Numbered from the stretch's first letter, positions 35,799 through 44,329 are shown. The stretch is 64,000 nucleotides of DNA from Exiguobacterium undae DSM 14481 (GCF_000620805.1 NZ_KK211187.1:1474398-1538397), one strand, 5' to 3'. Notes: generated from the letters alone by a model not told the origin. Program-made: numbers and translations.

Positions 35799-36526
35799 TG
35801 CGTTGGTTTGCCCATCGGGGAGCCAGTGATCAGTTCCCTGAAAATACGCTGGAAGCCATCGAAGCGGCGATTCCGTTCGTTGACGGGATCGAATTTGATG
35901 TCCACTTTTCACGGGACGGTGTCGGTGTCATCATTCATGACGAGACGGTCAACCGGACGACCGATGGAACGGGACGCGTCGTCGATCTGACGCTCGCGGA
36001 ACTGAAACAGCTGAATGCCGGTGCGCGCTTTAAAGGAAGCGGCGGACCCGTCCGGACGACGATTCCGACACTCGATGAAGTCTTGGCGTTACTTGCTCCG
36101 ACAAGCGTGATCCTGAACATCGAGCTGAAGACGGATACGATCCGTTATCCGGGTCTTGAAGCCTATACACTCGAACGGTGTCGTGCCTACGGCATCGCAA
36201 GCGACCGATTGATTTTCAGTTCGTTTAATCATTATTCGATCGCGACCGTCCGCGAGCTTGATCCGGCGATTGAGACAGCGATTCTGTTTCCTTATCCGCT
36301 GTACCATCCGGAACAGCAGGCAAAACAACTGGGGGCAAAGGCGATTCACCCGGATTACCGTCGCGTCACGCGAGACGACGTCATCCTTGCGCATCAGGCG
36401 GGAATCGAAGTCCGCGTCTATACGCCGAAAACCGCGGCTGATGTCAAACAGATGATGGCGCTCGGCGTCGATGCCGTCATCGTCAACGATCCCAAAACAT
36501 TTAAGGCGAGCTTGTCCATCCACTAA
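35795..36526 (+). CDS. Glycerophosphodiester phosphodiesterase (cytoplasmic)
   Basis: The 243-residue protein starts WFAHRGASDQFPENTLEAI with the catalytic H-R, E-N-T motif and then IEFDVHFSRDGVGVIIHDET with Glu, Asp and His metal ligands. It hydrolyses glycerophosphodiesters to sn-glycerol-3-phosphate and alcohol. No signal peptide. Its start overlaps the carboxypeptidase stop by four bases. Confidence 0.92.
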   Translation: MMRWFAHRGASDQFPENTLEAIEAAIPFVDGIEFDVHFSRDGVGVIIHDETVNRTTDGTGRVVDLTLAELKQLNAGARFKGSGGPVRTTIPTLDEVLALLAPTSVILNIELKTDTIRYPGLEAYTLERCRAYGIASDRLIFSSFNHYSIATVRELDPAIETAILFPYPLYHPEQQAKQLGAKAIHPDYRRVTRDDVILAHQAGIEVRVYTPKTAADVKQMMALGVDAVIVNDPKTFKASLSIH

Positions 36527-36538
36527 GGAGGAAGCGTC

Positions 36539-37015
36539 ATGCGCAAGGAGCATGTGTTAATCATACTAGCGTCAATCACGGCGCTCGTCATCGGTCTGCA
36601 GATTGGTTTTGCCAGCCTGCCGGCGCCGAAACCAAAACAGGTCGAGGAGTCGGTGACGAAACCGGATGATTTTCAGGCAGGACTGCGTGACGCAAAAACC
36701 GAATTAAAGATGGTACAACGCTTTGCCTTGACGAGTACGATCAAGCATGACCGTTCAAACGAGACGTGGATCTACGCCAGTCAAACCCCGACCCGGATCG
36801 CGGTCGATTGGTATTATGTTTCGAGTTATCCGGAGAGCAACGTCCAGATGACCCGAAACGACGTCTCGCGAATCGTGACGTACGACCGGTACCTCATCGT
36901 CGTGCGTCCGATCTACGGGGTTGTCGAAGACAGTGAACTGGAACAGTTTGCGCTTCGTTTTTCAAGTTATTTTATGACACTAAGACAACAAAAGGAGGAT
37001 GACGATGTCAGGTAA
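36539..37015 (+). CDS. Membrane-anchored protein of unknown function (158 aa)
   Basis: An N-terminal hydrophobic segment (VLIILASITALVIGLQIGFA) acts as a signal-anchor. The rest is soluble, with WIYASQTPTRIAVDWYYVSS and YLIVVRPIYGV. Not recognised. AAGGAGG precedes the ATG 12 bases after the phosphodiesterase stop; its end overlaps the next gene by 11 bases, so it is in the same operon. Confidence 0.7.
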   Translation: MRKEHVLIILASITALVIGLQIGFASLPAPKPKQVEESVTKPDDFQAGLRDAKTELKMVQRFALTSTIKHDRSNETWIYASQTPTRIAVDWYYVSSYPESNVQMTRNDVSRIVTYDRYLIVVRPIYGVVEDSELEQFALRFSSYFMTLRQQKEDDDVR

Positions 37016-37574
37016 AATCATTCTGTTGATTGGTGGATCGGGCAGCGGAAAGTCTTCCTTGATTAAACGGTTACGCCATGAATATGAACGTGTCCGCTTT
37101 ATCCCGTCCGTCACGACACGGCCGAAACGTCCGACGGAACAGGATGGGGAGAGTTATCATTTCGTCGACGTCAAGACGTTCCAGCAATTGATTCAAGACA
37201 ATGGTTTCATCGAGTACGCGCACGTTCACCGCGCCTGGTACGGAACACCGCGCCAAGCGTATGAAGATGTGCTGGCGTCCGATGGAATCGTCATCAAGGA
37301 TATCGATCCCAAAGGGGCAACCGCCTTTAAAACGATGTTTGCCGATCAAGTCATCACGATTTTCGTCTCCGTTCCGCCGGACTTGATGAAAGAACGGCTG
37401 TTGATGCGGGGGGATACGCCGGAGTTCGAAGCCCGGCTCATCGATTATGCCGATGCGTGGAAAGAGCGTGATCATTACGACTACATGATCGAAAACATTG
37501 ACTTTGAACAAGCTTATGCCGATCTGCTCGGCATCATTTCCGCCTATATTCCAGGACAACCGTCCGAATCGTAA
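37005..37574 (+). CDS. Guanylate-kinase-like P-loop kinase
   Basis: The 189-residue protein has GGSGSGKSSLIKRLR (P-loop), PSVTTRPKRPTEQDGESYHF with the GMP-binding Arg/Glu residues, and EYAHVHRAWYGTPRQAYEDV, the usual guanylate-kinase sequence. It converts GMP+ATP to GDP+ADP if active. It differs from canonical Gmk in the GKP-like region, and it is not next to rpoZ or dapF-type partners, so a second copy is likely. GGAGG spacing prefers the ATG at 37005 over 36999. A terminator follows. Confidence 0.82.
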   Translation: MSGKIILLIGGSGSGKSSLIKRLRHEYERVRFIPSVTTRPKRPTEQDGESYHFVDVKTFQQLIQDNGFIEYAHVHRAWYGTPRQAYEDVLASDGIVIKDIDPKGATAFKTMFADQVITIFVSVPPDLMKERLLMRGDTPEFEARLIDYADAWKERDHYDYMIENIDFEQAYADLLGIISAYIPGQPSES

Positions 37575-37600
37575 CAGCAGGGAGACTCCCTGCTGTTTTT
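37573..37600 (+). terminator. Terminator of the M32-GDPD-Gmk-like operon
   Basis: AACAGCAGGGA and TCCCTGCTGTT around a 3-base loop, followed by T; overlaps the stop codon. Confidence 0.88.
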
Positions 37601-37623
37601 GACTGTTGCAAAAGGAGGTACGG

Positions 37624-38559
37624 ATGGATCCGATTTTAGACAGCTTACAACAACAACCGGCTTTAAAAGATTTTACGGGTTGGCGGCACCTTTCGACCCG
37701 GTATGGTAATGATCCCAAATATACAGCGCAGGACGAAACAGGAACGTCAATCTTCCACATCAATCCGTTACGGGACGTGGAGCGAAAACAGCAAGAGTTC
37801 TGTCTCCTGCAACAGATGCATCAGGACGGGTTGGCGGTGCCGGAACCGCTTGGCCTCATCGTGATACCGGGTATGTCTTGGTGCTGCAGCCGGTACCGCT
37901 ATCTGGAGGGAACGACGGTCCGGCAACTGTTCCCGCTGGGGCAGGAGTCGGAGTATCACCTGGGACGAGAAGTGGGGCAACAGTTAAAACGACTGCATAC
38001 CTACGCGGCACCGTCAGCGTTTGAACCGTGGGGGGACCGTTGTTTCGCCAAACACCAGCGGTACGTCGATCAGTATCGGCAAGGACGGATCAGAATCCAA
38101 GACGATCAGCCCCTTCTTTCCTTCATCGAGCGCCATGTCGAGTTGCTGGACGGTCGACCGAACCGGTTCCAGCACGATGACCTGCACCTCGGTAATCTGA
38201 TTGCGGATGAGGGTCGGTTCGTCGGATTGATTGATTTTTCGAATCATGATTTTGGGGATCCTTGGCATGATTTCGTCAAGATGGGATTGTTTCAGGTCGA
38301 GGAGAGTGTGCCGTTTGCCGTCGGTCAACTCGACGGATACTTTGACGGGGAGGTGCCGGAAGCGTTTTGGGTGCTATACAGTGTTTATCTTGCGATGGCG
38401 GTCTTTTCTAGCGCGGTCTGGACCGAGCGACATGCGCCGCTGGAAACGGAACGGATGAAACAACGCCTTGCCGGTATAGTGGCGGCTCATCATCAGTTCG
38501 AACAAGTGATTCCGGATTGGTACCAAGACTTCAGGTATTCCAATTCCGAAAATGCATGA
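37624..38559 (+). CDS. Aminoglycoside-phosphotransferase/choline-kinase-fold protein
   Basis: The 311-residue protein has the catalytic loop FQHDDLHLGNLIADE and the metal loop VGLIDFSNHDFGDPWHDFVK, both typical of APH/choline kinases; the region EYHLGREVGQQLKRLHTYAA lies before. Aminoglycoside resistance should not be assumed since most such proteins phosphorylate other small molecules. AAAAGGAGG precedes the ATG. Confidence 0.85.
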   Translation: MDPILDSLQQQPALKDFTGWRHLSTRYGNDPKYTAQDETGTSIFHINPLRDVERKQQEFCLLQQMHQDGLAVPEPLGLIVIPGMSWCCSRYRYLEGTTVRQLFPLGQESEYHLGREVGQQLKRLHTYAAPSAFEPWGDRCFAKHQRYVDQYRQGRIRIQDDQPLLSFIERHVELLDGRPNRFQHDDLHLGNLIADEGRFVGLIDFSNHDFGDPWHDFVKMGLFQVEESVPFAVGQLDGYFDGEVPEAFWVLYSVYLAMAVFSSAVWTERHAPLETERMKQRLAGIVAAHHQFEQVIPDWYQDFRYSNSENA

Positions 38560-38563
38560 AACC

Positions 38564-38621
38564 ACCACAACAAACGTTTCCCTGATGAAGGCGACTCCGT
38601 CAGGGAAACGTTTGTTGTGGT
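38564..38621 (+). terminator. Terminator with 22-bp perfect stem
   Basis: Arms 38564-38585 and 38600-38621 are exact inverted repeats around a 14-base loop. It lies between the APH-fold gene and the converging broken TPR gene. Confidence 0.7.
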
Positions 38622-38623
38622 AT

Positions 38624-38698
38624 TCAGCTGTCCCACGTGTCATCGAGGTGCGCGGCATAAAAACGGAGCGCCCGGTCGAGATTGTGTAAGGTCAACGC
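38624..38698 (-). pseudogene. 3' end of TPR-protein gene cut by the IS element
   Basis: On the minus strand the 75 bases read ALTLHNLDRALRFYAAHLDD, then TWDS and stop, in the frame of the 5' fragment at 40050-40442. Joining the two across the IS gives a continuous 155-codon reading (the 5' fragment ends ...VLQTFY). Confidence 0.8.
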
Positions 38699-38850
38699 TT
38701 GAACTACCTCCACCTACGCTTCACTTAGAGGTGAAGGATTCCTGAGTTATCCGACCTACCGGTCGAAAATTGATCAGGCTAACCCCGTCGTCCCGACGGT
38801 TGAAGAAGCTAAGATACGTTCGGCTTCTTGTTTGAGATTCAGTCCTGCGT
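38699..38850 (-). ncRNA. Predicted reRNA (omegaRNA) of TnpB; 5' limit uncertain
   Basis: In TnpB systems the guide RNA overlaps the 3' end of tnpB and the right end of the element, with the guide taken from the flanking sequence. Here it would run from inside tnpB through 38699, with guide bases starting at 38698 on the minus strand. Predicted from architecture; its 5' boundary is a guess. Confidence 0.5.
38719..38736. repeat. Right-end subterminal hairpin of the IS
   Basis: CTTCAC-TTAGAG-GTGAAG forms a 6-bp stem with a 6-base loop, 16 bases inside the right end. Confidence 0.75.
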
Positions 38851-39949
38851 TCACATCCCGGTCGTGATGGATGCCGCAACTCGGGCATGTCCATTCCCGT
38901 AAGCCAAGATGTTTCACGTCTTTGTGTTGATGGCCGCAACTGGAGCACAGTTGACTGGAAGCAAAGGTCTTGCCGACTTTCACGACGGTCTTCCCGTACC
39001 AGTTCGCCTTGTACTCCAGCATGCGGAAGAACTCCGACCAACTGACGTCCGAGATGGCCTTGCTCAACTTGCGGTTCTTCTGCATGTTCTTCACCTGCAA
39101 GGTCTCGATGCCGATGACGTCGTGGTTTTGGACGATCTCGGTCGATACCTTGTGCAGGAAGTCGGTGCGTTTGTTGGCGATCTTCTCGTGGATACGGGCG
39201 ACTTTCCGTTTCTGCTTCTGATAGTTCCTCGCCTCGGACAGCGTGACTTTCTTGTTCAAAGCGATGCGTTGACGGCGGGAGAGCTTACGCTGTTCGCGCG
39301 CCAGTTTCTTCTCGAGCTTACGGAAGTAACGGTCATTCTTGTAGACCGTGCCATCTGACAGGATGGCAAAGTTCTTGAGTCCGACGTCGACGCCGACAGA
39401 TGAACCGGTCTTCGGCCGTTCGTTGATTTCCTGCTCGACGAGCAGGGAGACAAAATATTTGCCTGAAGCGTTACGTCGGATTGTGGCGTTCAAGATACGG
39501 CCTGTGATCTGTTTCGAATGGGCGAAACGTACCCATTTCAACTTTGGAAGTTTCAGCTGGTTGCATCCAATCGAGACTTCAGGAAGCTGGTTTTTGCCTT
39601 GGATGTTGGTCTTGTACGACTGGACGGGATTACGCTTGGACTTGAAACGAGGGTATTCGTTTTGCTTCTTGAAGAAGCGGTCAAACGCATCAGCAAGATG
39701 CTTGACGCTAATCTGAACAGAGGTACTATCGACTTCCTTCAACCAGTCGAACTCCTGCTTCAACACAGGAATTTCTTTGGAACAAGAACCGTAGGACAGA
39801 CCTCTTCCAGTGGTCTTGTACATTTCATCCCACTTCGCCAAGAAGTGGTTGAAGATGAAGCGCGAACACCCAATCGTCTTCGCAATCAGGATTTCCTGCT
39901 CTTTTGTGGGGTAGATTCTGAATTTGTAGGCCTTGTGCTTCAACACCAT
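38774..39949 (-). CDS. tnpB: TnpB, RNA-guided RuvC-like endonuclease of IS200/IS605
   Basis: The 391-residue protein has an N-terminal helical/beta domain ([19 protein letters not shown]), then RuvC motifs: [15 protein letters not shown] with Asp188, [12 protein letters not shown] with Glu282, and [11 protein letters not shown] with Asp363/365. A zinc finger CSSC...CPSC (Cys335, 338, 355, 358) is intact. No frameshift, so it may be active. TnpB proteins cut DNA next to a TAM under reRNA guidance and help the element persist. AAAGGAGG precedes the ATG. Confidence 0.95.
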   Translation of the reverse strand: MVLKHKAYKFRIYPTKEQEILIAKTIGCSRFIFNHFLAKWDEMYKTTGRGLSYGSCSKEIPVLKQEFDWLKEVDSTSVQISVKHLADAFDRFFKKQNEYPRFKSKRNPVQSYKTNIQGKNQLPEVSIGCNQLKLPKLKWVRFAHSKQITGRILNATIRRNASGKYFVSLLVEQEINERPKTGSSVGVDVGLKNFAILSDGTVYKNDRYFRKLEKKLAREQRKLSRRQRIALNKKVTLSEARNYQKQKRKVARIHEKIANKRTDFLHKVSTEIVQNHDVIGIETLQVKNMQKNRKLSKAISDVSWSEFFRMLEYKANWYGKTVVKVGKTFASSQLCSSCGHQHKDVKHLGLREWTCPSCGIHHDRDVNAGLNLKQEAERILASSTVGTTGLA

Positions 39950-40000
39950 TTTTCACCTCCTTTAAGGAAAATATACCCGAAAAGCAGGCTGGCGATTCAT

Positions 40001-40031
40001 CTCCCACTTTCACTTCGTTTAGAAGTGGGAG
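40001..40031. repeat. Left-end subterminal hairpin of the IS
   Basis: CTCCCACTT and AAGTGGGAG pair around a 13-base loop, 18 bases inside the left end. The loop shares CTTC-type bases with the right-end hairpin. Confidence 0.75.
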
Positions 40032-40049
40032 TATTCTCGCCTAATTTTG

Positions 40050-40442
40050 ATAAAACGTTTGGAGCACGGGGTGGTTCGGAAATCGCACGAGTCCTGCAGT
40101 CAAGGTCTCCTCCGCCTCCGCATAGCGTCCAAGCGCCCGGTAGGTGCTGCCGAGTCCGAAATACGCTTGTTGTTGTAAATAAGGCGGGATTAAGCCAGGG
40201 GTGATTGCTTGGACATAATAGGGAACGGCAGCTGATTCTTCGCCGAGGCTGTCGTGGCACCAGGCCATCTGGTAATTGACGAACGGATCGTCCGGTGCTT
40301 GCCGGATGTAAGTCGCGACGACGTCTTTTGTAACGGTATACTGTTTTTCCTGCCGTAACCGACTGACTTCCGTCCAATCAAAAGGAGCTGTTCCGGTCGG
40401 CGGCGCTTCCGTTTTCAGACGGACGAAAATCTGCTGCTCCAT
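40050..40442 (-). pseudogene. 5' part of a TPR-protein gene, interrupted by the IS
   Basis: The 131 codons run MEQQIFVRLKTEAPPTGTAP to ...VLQTFY and include TPR-like helices (DDPFVNYQMAWCHDSLGEES, QQQAYFGLGSTYRALGRYAE). In the present DNA it reads two more residues (QN) into the IS and stops. The intact protein would be 155 residues, probably a TPR adaptor. The ATG overlaps the end of the truncated acetyltransferase by 28 bases. Confidence 0.8.
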
Positions 40443-40696
40443 CCAGGTGTGGTTATCGGGGAACCAGATGGATCGGATGCCGTCGTCCGGAACACACCGA
40501 AGCAGTAGCCAAGGTCATCCGCCGCCCGCTGCTGTTCTTCTGCGATCCATGCTTCGAACCAGTCCTCTGTAAACACGGCCACATCCGGTTGTCCGGAAGA
40601 GGGGACGGAAGATTGCGCAAGCCAACTCGGAAAATCCGTCAGTTGGTATGGACGGATCGTCAAGCGTTCCGTCTGTGTCGTGAGTGTGCCTGTCAT
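40415..40696 (-). pseudogene. Truncated GNAT acetyltransferase
   Basis: The 93 residues begin MTGTLTTQTERLTIRPYQLT with an acetyltransferase start and reach DLGYCFGVFR, then continue out of family (TTASDPSGSPITTPGW) to a stop. The acetyl-CoA-binding half (about 100 residues) is missing. A neighbouring frame reads DDGIRSIWFPDNHTW up to the TPR start, so a deletion or frameshift near 40480 is likely. AAAGGAG precedes the ATG at 40696. Confidence 0.65.
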
Positions 40697-40732
40697 CACT
40701 GAATCACTCCTTTTTTGAGGTGGGAACCAAAA

Positions 40733-40761
40733 AACCCTTCAACCGAATCGGCTGAAGGGTT
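40733..40761 (-). terminator. Terminator of the MarR gene
   Basis: AACCCTTCA and TGAAGGGTT with an 11-base loop; on the minus strand it runs into TTTTTT. Confidence 0.85.
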
Positions 40762-40770
40762 GGATGAAGA

Positions 40771-41214
40771 TTAAGCCTGTTGTTCGAGTTTTGTCAGCAA
40801 TGTCCGGAACGTATCGAGTTCGGCATCGGAAAAGTCAGCGAACACATCAGACAGATATTCCATCTTCATCGCTTCCAGTTTCCCGTACAACTCGATGCCT
40901 TCTTCTGTCGCCCGAAGTTCGACGACACGACGGTCGAGCTCACTCCGCTCACGCGAAATCAATCCTTTTTTCGTCAATTCATCCGCAAGCGCCGTAATCA
41001 TGCTGGCTGAAAATTGGAATTCATTGGACAAAGCCGACGCGATTTGCGGACTGCTTGTGCAAAGTGACTTCAAAATAAAGAATTCATTTCGCGTCAAGTA
41101 CGTCGTAAACATGCTCCGGACGTCTTTTTTGATGGCGCGGTAATTCATGCGTAAACCCTTTTCTGTATCCACGATCAATTGGTCGCGGTTTGCTACTTCT
41201 AGTGTAGTGGCCAT
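40771..41214 (-). CDS. MarR-family transcriptional regulator
   Basis: The 147-residue protein contains the MarR winged helix: TYLTRNEFFILKSLCTSS, FSASMITALADELTKKGLIS, RERSELDRRVVELRATEEG. Regulators of this type respond to phenolics or oxidants. No adjacent divergent transporter is evident. AGAAAGAGTGAAACT precedes the ATG. Confidence 0.88.
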   Translation of the reverse strand: MATTLEVANRDQLIVDTEKGLRMNYRAIKKDVRSMFTTYLTRNEFFILKSLCTSSPQIASALSNEFQFSASMITALADELTKKGLISRERSELDRRVVELRATEEGIELYGKLEAMKMEYLSDVFADFSDAELDTFRTLLTKLEQQA

Positions 41215-41277
41215 AGTTTCACTCTTTCTGTACCGTAGTTTCTTCTTCCGAGATTTAGTATAGTGAAAAATTTTAGT

Positions 41278-42357
41278 TTAATCAATATTTTTCTCTTGAA
41301 TCATCTGTTTTGTTAACGGTTGGACCTGTTTGATGATTTCCTCGACATTTCGGAGTTCAGGATAGAAGCGGCGGAAGAAATAATCGATCCGGTGCGGATC
41401 GTTGCCGGCGATCGTCACCGCCATGCAGATGTAGGCAATCCCGATCCCTTGGCGGGGCAGGAAGGGGTTCGGCATGACCTGGGCACATTTCAAGGCGAGC
41501 GGACTGTGGACGGAAACGGCTTCGATCAATTCGCCGTAGTTCCGGATATCGACGTAATGGAACATCCGGATCAATTCGTTGATCAATTGTTGATCGGAGT
41601 CAAGCATCATCTGGGACGTGACCAATTGTTTATCCAGATCATTGATGACAGCGGAATGATCAATGAAATAATTTAAGTTGTCGGACGTGATCCGGACTTG
41701 GTGGGGATCAGACAAAATCTGTTGGACGGTCTCGTCTTCGAATTGTTTGAGCTGTTTCTTGATGTTGACAAACTCTTGGTCGGCGATTTCAAGCAGACCG
41801 GCGACCCGGCTGAAACTGCGCCGCACTTCCGCCGGCACGCTGTTCGGATTTTTGTAACCGAGATCATGTTCGATTTCAGCCCACGCGTGTTGAAGGATGG
41901 AGCGGATCTGAATCTCGGCTGTATGGTCCTTGAAACGGCCGTATTCGCTGAGCGCGAGTCGTTGGTCACTGAGGGCGGCGACGAAGTGGACCGACAGATA
42001 GCCGAACTCCGTCGTATCGAGTAACGTCGATTTATCGACGGATTGATCCCGGTCGATCGAAAACTCATTTTCGATGATCCGCGCCGCTTCCCGGACATCA
42101 TCGTGAAAATACGTCACGATCCGGATCCCGGTCAAGTCATGGACGTCCCGGAGCGACTGGTATTTATTTGGTTGTCGTAACACTTTTTGATATAAGCTTT
42201 CGGATTCCTTGGTCCGCGCAACAATCGAATGGTATTTGATCCCGGCAGCGTCTAAAAGTTCGGATAACAACACCTTTAATTTATCCGCAAACGCGTCATA
42301 ATCTTCCTTATCGTTTACGTATTCCAGCATCATCGTATTTAAATCTTGTGATTGCAC
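41278..42357 (-). CDS. RelA/SpoT-domain (p)ppGpp synthetase-like protein
   Basis: The 359-residue reading from a GTG at 42357 (AGGAAGG 8 bases before) carries the RelA_SpoT catalytic domain: VHDLTGIRIVTYFHDDV, FGYLSVHFVAALSDQ, EIQIRSILQHAWAEIEHDLG. No HD hydrolase or ACT/TGS domain, and a C-terminal half (residues 200-359) of unknown fold. It is larger than standard small alarmone synthetases. ATGs at 42375 and 42393 are alternatives. Confidence 0.82.
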   Translation of the reverse strand: MQSQDLNTMMLEYVNDKEDYDAFADKLKVLLSELLDAAGIKYHSIVARTKESESLYQKVLRQPNKYQSLRDVHDLTGIRIVTYFHDDVREAARIIENEFSIDRDQSVDKSTLLDTTEFGYLSVHFVAALSDQRLALSEYGRFKDHTAEIQIRSILQHAWAEIEHDLGYKNPNSVPAEVRRSFSRVAGLLEIADQEFVNIKKQLKQFEDETVQQILSDPHQVRITSDNLNYFIDHSAVINDLDKQLVTSQMMLDSDQQLINELIRMFHYVDIRNYGELIEAVSVHSPLALKCAQVMPNPFLPRQGIGIAYICMAVTIAGNDPHRIDYFFRRFYPELRNVEEIIKQVQPLTKQMIQEKNID

Positions 42358-42492
42358 GGATTTCACCTTCCTCATCAAGTCTCTTCTAGCCATATTGTAG
42401 CACTCGTTTTCGATGGGCGCACGGGAAGACCCTGTTTCAACGACTGCCGTTCGTGGGAAAGAAAGAATAGAACATCTGGGAGGGGTGCTACA

Positions 42493-43632
42493 ATGGAAAT
42501 CTTGGACGCACGGGCGTTGCCGGCCGATCATTCCGATATCTTACATGTCACACCATCGTCAGTTTATTTCAGACGCCGACTCGACGAAAATCAATTTCAT
42601 ATCAGCCGGTTTGATTTGGAAGATCAGGAACAAATCGATTTGACGACGGACGTGTTGCGCGATCACGGACCAACCCGTCCGTTCGTCAAACAAGGCAAAG
42701 TGTATTGTTTAAACGAGCAACACCGGGATGACGGCGGGGAAACCCACCTGCTTGCGATCGATCTGCACTCGGGGAAAAGCGAGCAGCTCGCCGTGTGGAA
42801 CTTACCCGGTGATTTGACGCTGTACTGGGTCTTAAACGCCCGTTATATGGTCCTGTTGCATGTCGATCAGACGACGACGGCTTTTCTGTATGACGTGACG
42901 ACAAAAACCCAGCACCCGATCAACGATGAACGGTTGTACGGCATCACGGAAAACTACCGGGAACTGTACTTTTTCCTCGTCAGTCTAAACGAGACGGATT
43001 ATATCGTCTGCAATGCCCGGCTCGATGAGTTTTCATTTTATGACGCGCTTGAGAGCGGGGTCATCTCGCCGGAAGATCCGATTGATCACTCTGAAAGTCT
43101 GTTGATTGCTTCGCTTGCTACGATTGTCCAGGAAATCGAACAAGGAGCTGACCGTTTGTCGTTTCAGACGTTACTCCGCCTGGACGGGGAAGGGGACACT
43201 GTTCAATATTTAGGGGAACAGGGTGGTCACCTTGTGTTCAGTGCCTACACCGAACGGTTAAATGAAGAAGTGTTTTATCAGATCAACAATGAATCGGACA
43301 TCACGGAACTCGGTCGGGTCCGGTGGAGTGATTATGAACCGCTGGACTTTACGTATGACGACGTCGAATCGACGATCTTCATCGTCAACGATCGGTCTGA
43401 TGAACACCATGAAGTCATGAATCTGCGGACAGGCGCCCGCTACTTGGAACGGGACCCCTTTGAACGGGTGTTACGCGACCGGTTTTATCTGCATGAATCG
43501 ATCGGCGATGACGCCGAACCGATGGTGACGGTATTTGACGGCGAACAAAATGTCCGTCACCGGTTTGAGGATGCTTATTATATGATCGTTTCCGGAGAGC
43601 TCGTCATCTTGTCCGTCAAACAGTTGCAATAA
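42493..43632 (+). CDS. Uncharacterised beta-rich protein, possibly a beta-propeller
   Basis: The 379-residue protein has recurring short strands (QFHISRFDLEDQEQIDLTTD, ETHLLAIDLHSGKSEQLAVW, TTTAFLYDVTTKTQHPIND, ESTIFIVNDRSDEHHEVMN) that look like propeller blades or DUF5050-like repeats. No signal peptide or catalytic motif. GGGAGGGG precedes the ATG; a terminator follows. Not recognised by family. Confidence 0.6.
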   Translation: MEILDARALPADHSDILHVTPSSVYFRRRLDENQFHISRFDLEDQEQIDLTTDVLRDHGPTRPFVKQGKVYCLNEQHRDDGGETHLLAIDLHSGKSEQLAVWNLPGDLTLYWVLNARYMVLLHVDQTTTAFLYDVTTKTQHPINDERLYGITENYRELYFFLVSLNETDYIVCNARLDEFSFYDALESGVISPEDPIDHSESLLIASLATIVQEIEQGADRLSFQTLLRLDGEGDTVQYLGEQGGHLVFSAYTERLNEEVFYQINNESDITELGRVRWSDYEPLDFTYDDVESTIFIVNDRSDEHHEVMNLRTGARYLERDPFERVLRDRFYLHESIGDDAEPMVTVFDGEQNVRHRFEDAYYMIVSGELVILSVKQLQ

Positions 43633-43651
43633 TTCATCGAACAATGGGCGG

Positions 43652-43685
43652 AATCACACTGTAAATTCAAGCAGTGTGATTTTTA
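43652..43685 (+). terminator. Terminator after the beta-rich protein
   Basis: AATCACACTG and CAGTGTGATT around a 10-base loop, then T. Confidence 0.88.
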
Positions 43686-43780
43686 AACTGAAGGCATATT
43701 TATTTCATATACCGTATATACTGATAAAATCAAAAATGAAAAAGGCAACAATTATATTATCCTTCTTCGTAAACAAAACA

Positions 43781-43828
43781 AAAAACTCTCCCATCTTAGC
43801 CAATTTGACCAAGACGGAAGAGGAGAGT
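43781..43828 (-). terminator. Terminator of ohrA
   Basis: On the minus strand ACTCTCC and GGGAGAGT enclose a loop, followed by TTTTTTG. Confidence 0.75.
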
Positions 43829-43835
43829 GGTATGC

Positions 43836-44258
43836 TTATTCTGCGTCAGATGTCCGTGTGAAGATATCGACTTGAATGTTTCCAGCTGTTGCGCGTGAGT
43901 ACGGGCAAACAGTGTGCGCGATTTTTCCGAGTTCAGCAGCTTGTTCTTCCGATACACCACGGACAAGAACATCGAGTTCAACCGACAGGGTAAAGCCGTC
44001 TGCTGCTTCGTTTAGGGTAACGTGAGCAGTGACTTCGCTGCCGTCGTGTTTGATGCCTTGTTTACGGGCAACAAGGTTCAAGGCAGAATCAAAACAAGCA
44101 GAGTATCCGGCAGCAAATAATTGTTCCGGGTTTGTTGCTTCTTTTTTAGATCCTGGTACAGGCATTGCGAGGGCGACGTCTAAGATTCCGTCTTCCGATA
44201 CGACGCGGCCGTCGCGGCCTCCTACAGCAGTTGCAGATGAAGTAAACATTGGTTTCAT
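43836..44258 (-). CDS. ohrA: Organic hydroperoxide resistance protein
   Basis: The 140-residue protein shows Ohr's two catalytic cysteines: Cys55 in LFAAGYSACFDSAL and Cys118 in HTVCPYSRATAGNI. Ohr is a thiol-dependent peroxidase (lipoyl-linked) that reduces organic hydroperoxides. It is divergent from ohrR with a shared operator. Confidence 0.95.
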   Translation of the reverse strand: MKPMFTSSATAVGGRDGRVVSEDGILDVALAMPVPGSKKEATNPEQLFAAGYSACFDSALNLVARKQGIKHDGSEVTAHVTLNEAADGFTLSVELDVLVRGVSEEQAAELGKIAHTVCPYSRATAGNIQVDIFTRTSDAE

Positions 44259-44305
44259 GGTTGTAACATCCTTTCGTTTTTAGGTATTCTTTTTAAGTAG
44301 CTTAC

Positions 44306-44329
44306 AATTAGATTTTATACAATCTAATT
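44306..44329. promoter_or_regulatory. OhrR operator in the ohrA-ohrR intergenic region
   Basis: AATTAGATT and AATCTAATT form a 9-bp inverted repeat with a 6-base spacer, a variant of the TACAATT-AATTGTA type site known for Bacillus OhrR. Confidence 0.7.

Larger units (their letters stand above)
38699..40049 (-). mobile_element. IS200/IS605-family (IS1341-type) element with tnpB only
   Basis: The element is 1351 bases. On its own strand the left end starts CAAAATTAGG directly after the host sequence TTTAT, and the right end closes with GGTAGTTCAA before host GCGTTGACC. Both ends carry a hairpin (40001-40031 and 38719-38736), there is no target duplication, and there is no tnpA. Ends were set by the exact in-frame restoration of the interrupted gene. 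Without a TnpA nearby it needs a transposase supplied in trans. Confidence 0.85.

Noticed and set aside
37624-38559. Aminoglycoside-resistance gene
   Set aside because: The fold is shared by many small-molecule kinases and no resistance-specific residues or mobile context support it.
38699-40049. Full IS605 element with tnpA
   Set aside because: No Y1/HUH transposase ORF is present on either strand of the element; only tnpB is found.
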